DNA from: Inia geoffrensis | Lineage: Eukaryota; Chordata; Mammalia; Artiodactyla; Iniidae | NCBI GenBank assembly: GCA_036417435.1 | Contig: CM070905.1 | Coordinates: 67,659,092-67,723,091 of the forward strand | Reading direction: 5' to 3' | Length of the DNA stretch: 64,000 bases | Part shown: positions 62,547 through 64,000 of the stretch, in pieces | How the letters are laid out: the number at the start of each line of letters is the position of its first letter | Numbering within the stretch: the first letter of the stretch is position 1 | Translations under genes and position numbers: made by a program | Notes under the pieces: model-generated | Told to the model about the DNA's origin: nothing | The model's database searches: none | What the model saw: the letters and a program-made list of their open reading frames with translations, nothing else

Positions 62547-62595
62547 ATGGATGGATGGATGGATGGATGGAAGGAAGGAAGGAAAGAAGGAAGGG
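62547..62595. repeat. (ATGG)n then (AAGG)n microsatellite
   Basis: About six ATGG units pass directly into AAGG units, a compound tetranucleotide repeat. Confidence 0.96.
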
Positions 62596-64000
62596 GGAAA
62601 AAAAGCCAAACCATTAAAGAAATACCTTATTTTTCTTGCTTATTATTCAAATGCTCTTTTTATCTTAAGATTATAATAGTTTATTGCTGAACTTAGTAGC
62701 ATTTCACTCTCACAGGGTTAAGAAACAAGTTTCTCTAAAGAAATTTAAATTTTCTTTTAAATAAAAGTAAGACAACAAGAAAATCAACCTTCACACAGTC
62801 ATATTTTGTTTAATCCTAAAATGAAGCTTCAGGCCATGGAAGGAAATAATCATGAGGCCGCTAAGCCTGGTTTTATACCACATGGCTTTTAACATTAAAA
62901 TGATTGTACCAATGTATAAACATTAATTAATGCAGAAGTATAAATACATTTAAACAGACGAAAAAGGGGGGGGTGCATTTTCCCCATGACAAAAACATCT
63001 TTAATATTGATAAAGGCATTCTTTCTGTATGCTCTAAACGAAAGAAAACAGTAAGTTTTAGTTGCCTTTAGTCTCAAATCAACTTCAATTTCCTAACTCT
63101 AACCTATAGAGAGGCTTGAAAACTTAAGCGTAGCTCAGAGCTGTTGTTATTATCCATATATTTTCTCTAATGCTACTGAGGTCTGACTTCTATTATTATT
63201 ATCATTATTACTATTTTAATTACAATGTGCACAGATCAAAGGAAATAAAGTTATATTATGAAATTCAAGAAATTATACATTTTCTGTAACTGAATTAGAA
63301 AAGCTCAGCAATATTTCATTAACATGTATTAGGACCCTCTGGAAAGCCGATATCTAGGCTACATCAAATCCGAATTCTATTTTTAACAAATTTTTCTATT
63401 TTGCAAATAGACCCTAGATGAAAATGCATTTATATACTTCCAATAAATGCTGAGAAATATAATACATCTACTCTACCTGCTATCCTTTAATGAAGTCCAA
63501 ACAAGAAGTCTTTGTTTCATAGTTTAGAGTAGTTCCTGGTACAAGAAAAAGATGGATAGTAGCTCCCCCCTCCCCCCATACAATGACTCTTGCTCAACTC
63601 TAAGAAATAGTACGGACTTCTGTAATTTAATGCCTAACTCTCAATTCCTTTTTTATTTAAACCACACAGAATAATGTAGTTTTTAAAGCCTTTTCTCCTT
63701 ACTGCCTCACATTTTTAAAAAAATCGTGAGTACATACCCAATTTATGTTCCGTTTCAAAAAGAAACAGTCTGGTTTTTAAAAAATAAAAATGAGTACATT
63801 ATGACTACTGTGTATTATGGGTGGCATTATGTATATTGAGTAACAAGAGCACATATTATTTGAGGAAATTCATAATAAATGATTTTGATTATAAATTTAG
63901 CATTAGCCACTAAAGTGAACTGAGGAGATAGAATGACATCTCTACTTTTCAGCAAACCTGACTATTAATAGAAGGTCACATAAAACAAAAGGAAAAAAGC

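Larger units (their letters stand above)
58370..64000 (-). other. ETV1: ETV1 intron upstream of the 54-bp exon (incomplete; continues beyond base 64000)
   Basis: Non-coding sequence up to the window edge. I searched the minus strand for the preceding exon (ending QDLSQLQETWLAE in human) and did not find it, so it should lie beyond base 64000. Contents are an MIR-like trace near 60005-60160, a TC repeat at 61674-61719, an ATGG/AAGG repeat at 62547-62595 and a candidate composite ETS/AP-1 site at 62156-62174. Most of the rest has no repeat I recognise. Confidence 0.85.

Noticed and set aside
1..64000. CRISPR arrays, operons, phage or other mobile defence systems
   Set aside because: The window is mammalian intronic DNA. 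The only regular repeats are microsatellites and dispersed retroelements.

Overview
This window is nuclear DNA from a cetartiodactyl mammal, most likely a cetacean. The main clue is at least nine copies of the tRNA-derived CHR-type SINE typical of whales and dolphins (head like GGGCTTCCCTGGTGGCGC, tail like CCGCGTACCG), plus two older related copies and cetartiodactyl L1 3' ends. The DNA is AT-rich and intron-like. I saw no CpG island outside the SINEs, no prokaryotic signals, no CRISPR array and no stand-alone RNA gene.

The only host gene I can support is ETV1 (ER81), an ETS transcription factor of the PEA3 group, on the minus strand. Four internal coding exons are present with matching phases and canonical splice sites. 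In transcript order they are 58369-58316 (54 bp, COP1-degron segment), 19534-19405 (130 bp), 15835-15647 (189 bp) and 11350-11103 (248 bp). Together they encode about residues 61-267 of a protein about 477 aa long in human. This is the regulatory and transactivation middle of the protein: MAPK sites, SUMO sites and the RSK/MSK/PKA serines. The first exons lie beyond base 64000. The ETS DNA-binding domain and the 3' end lie before base 1.

Layout: 1-11102 is the start of the intron after the 248-bp exon, with SINEs, a MaLR LTR and microsatellites. 11103-19534 is an exon-dense part with three exons in 8.4 kb. 19535-58315 is a 38.8-kb intron. It holds a 3.9-kb dead 5'-truncated L1 with target-site duplications, several L1 3' ends, CHR SINEs, an MIR cluster, hAT-type fragments and a mariner hairpin. 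58370-64000 is the start-side intron, repeat-poor, with a candidate ETS/AP-1 composite site.

The most notable observation is an L1 3'-end insertion next to the 189-bp exon. Its 20-bp target-site duplication copied the ETV1 splice donor itself, leaving a second donor-like site 278 bp further into the intron. I found no new biological system here; the finds are retrotransposon and splicing structures inside a known gene. Comparisons with human ETV1 and repeat consensuses are from memory, not from database searches.
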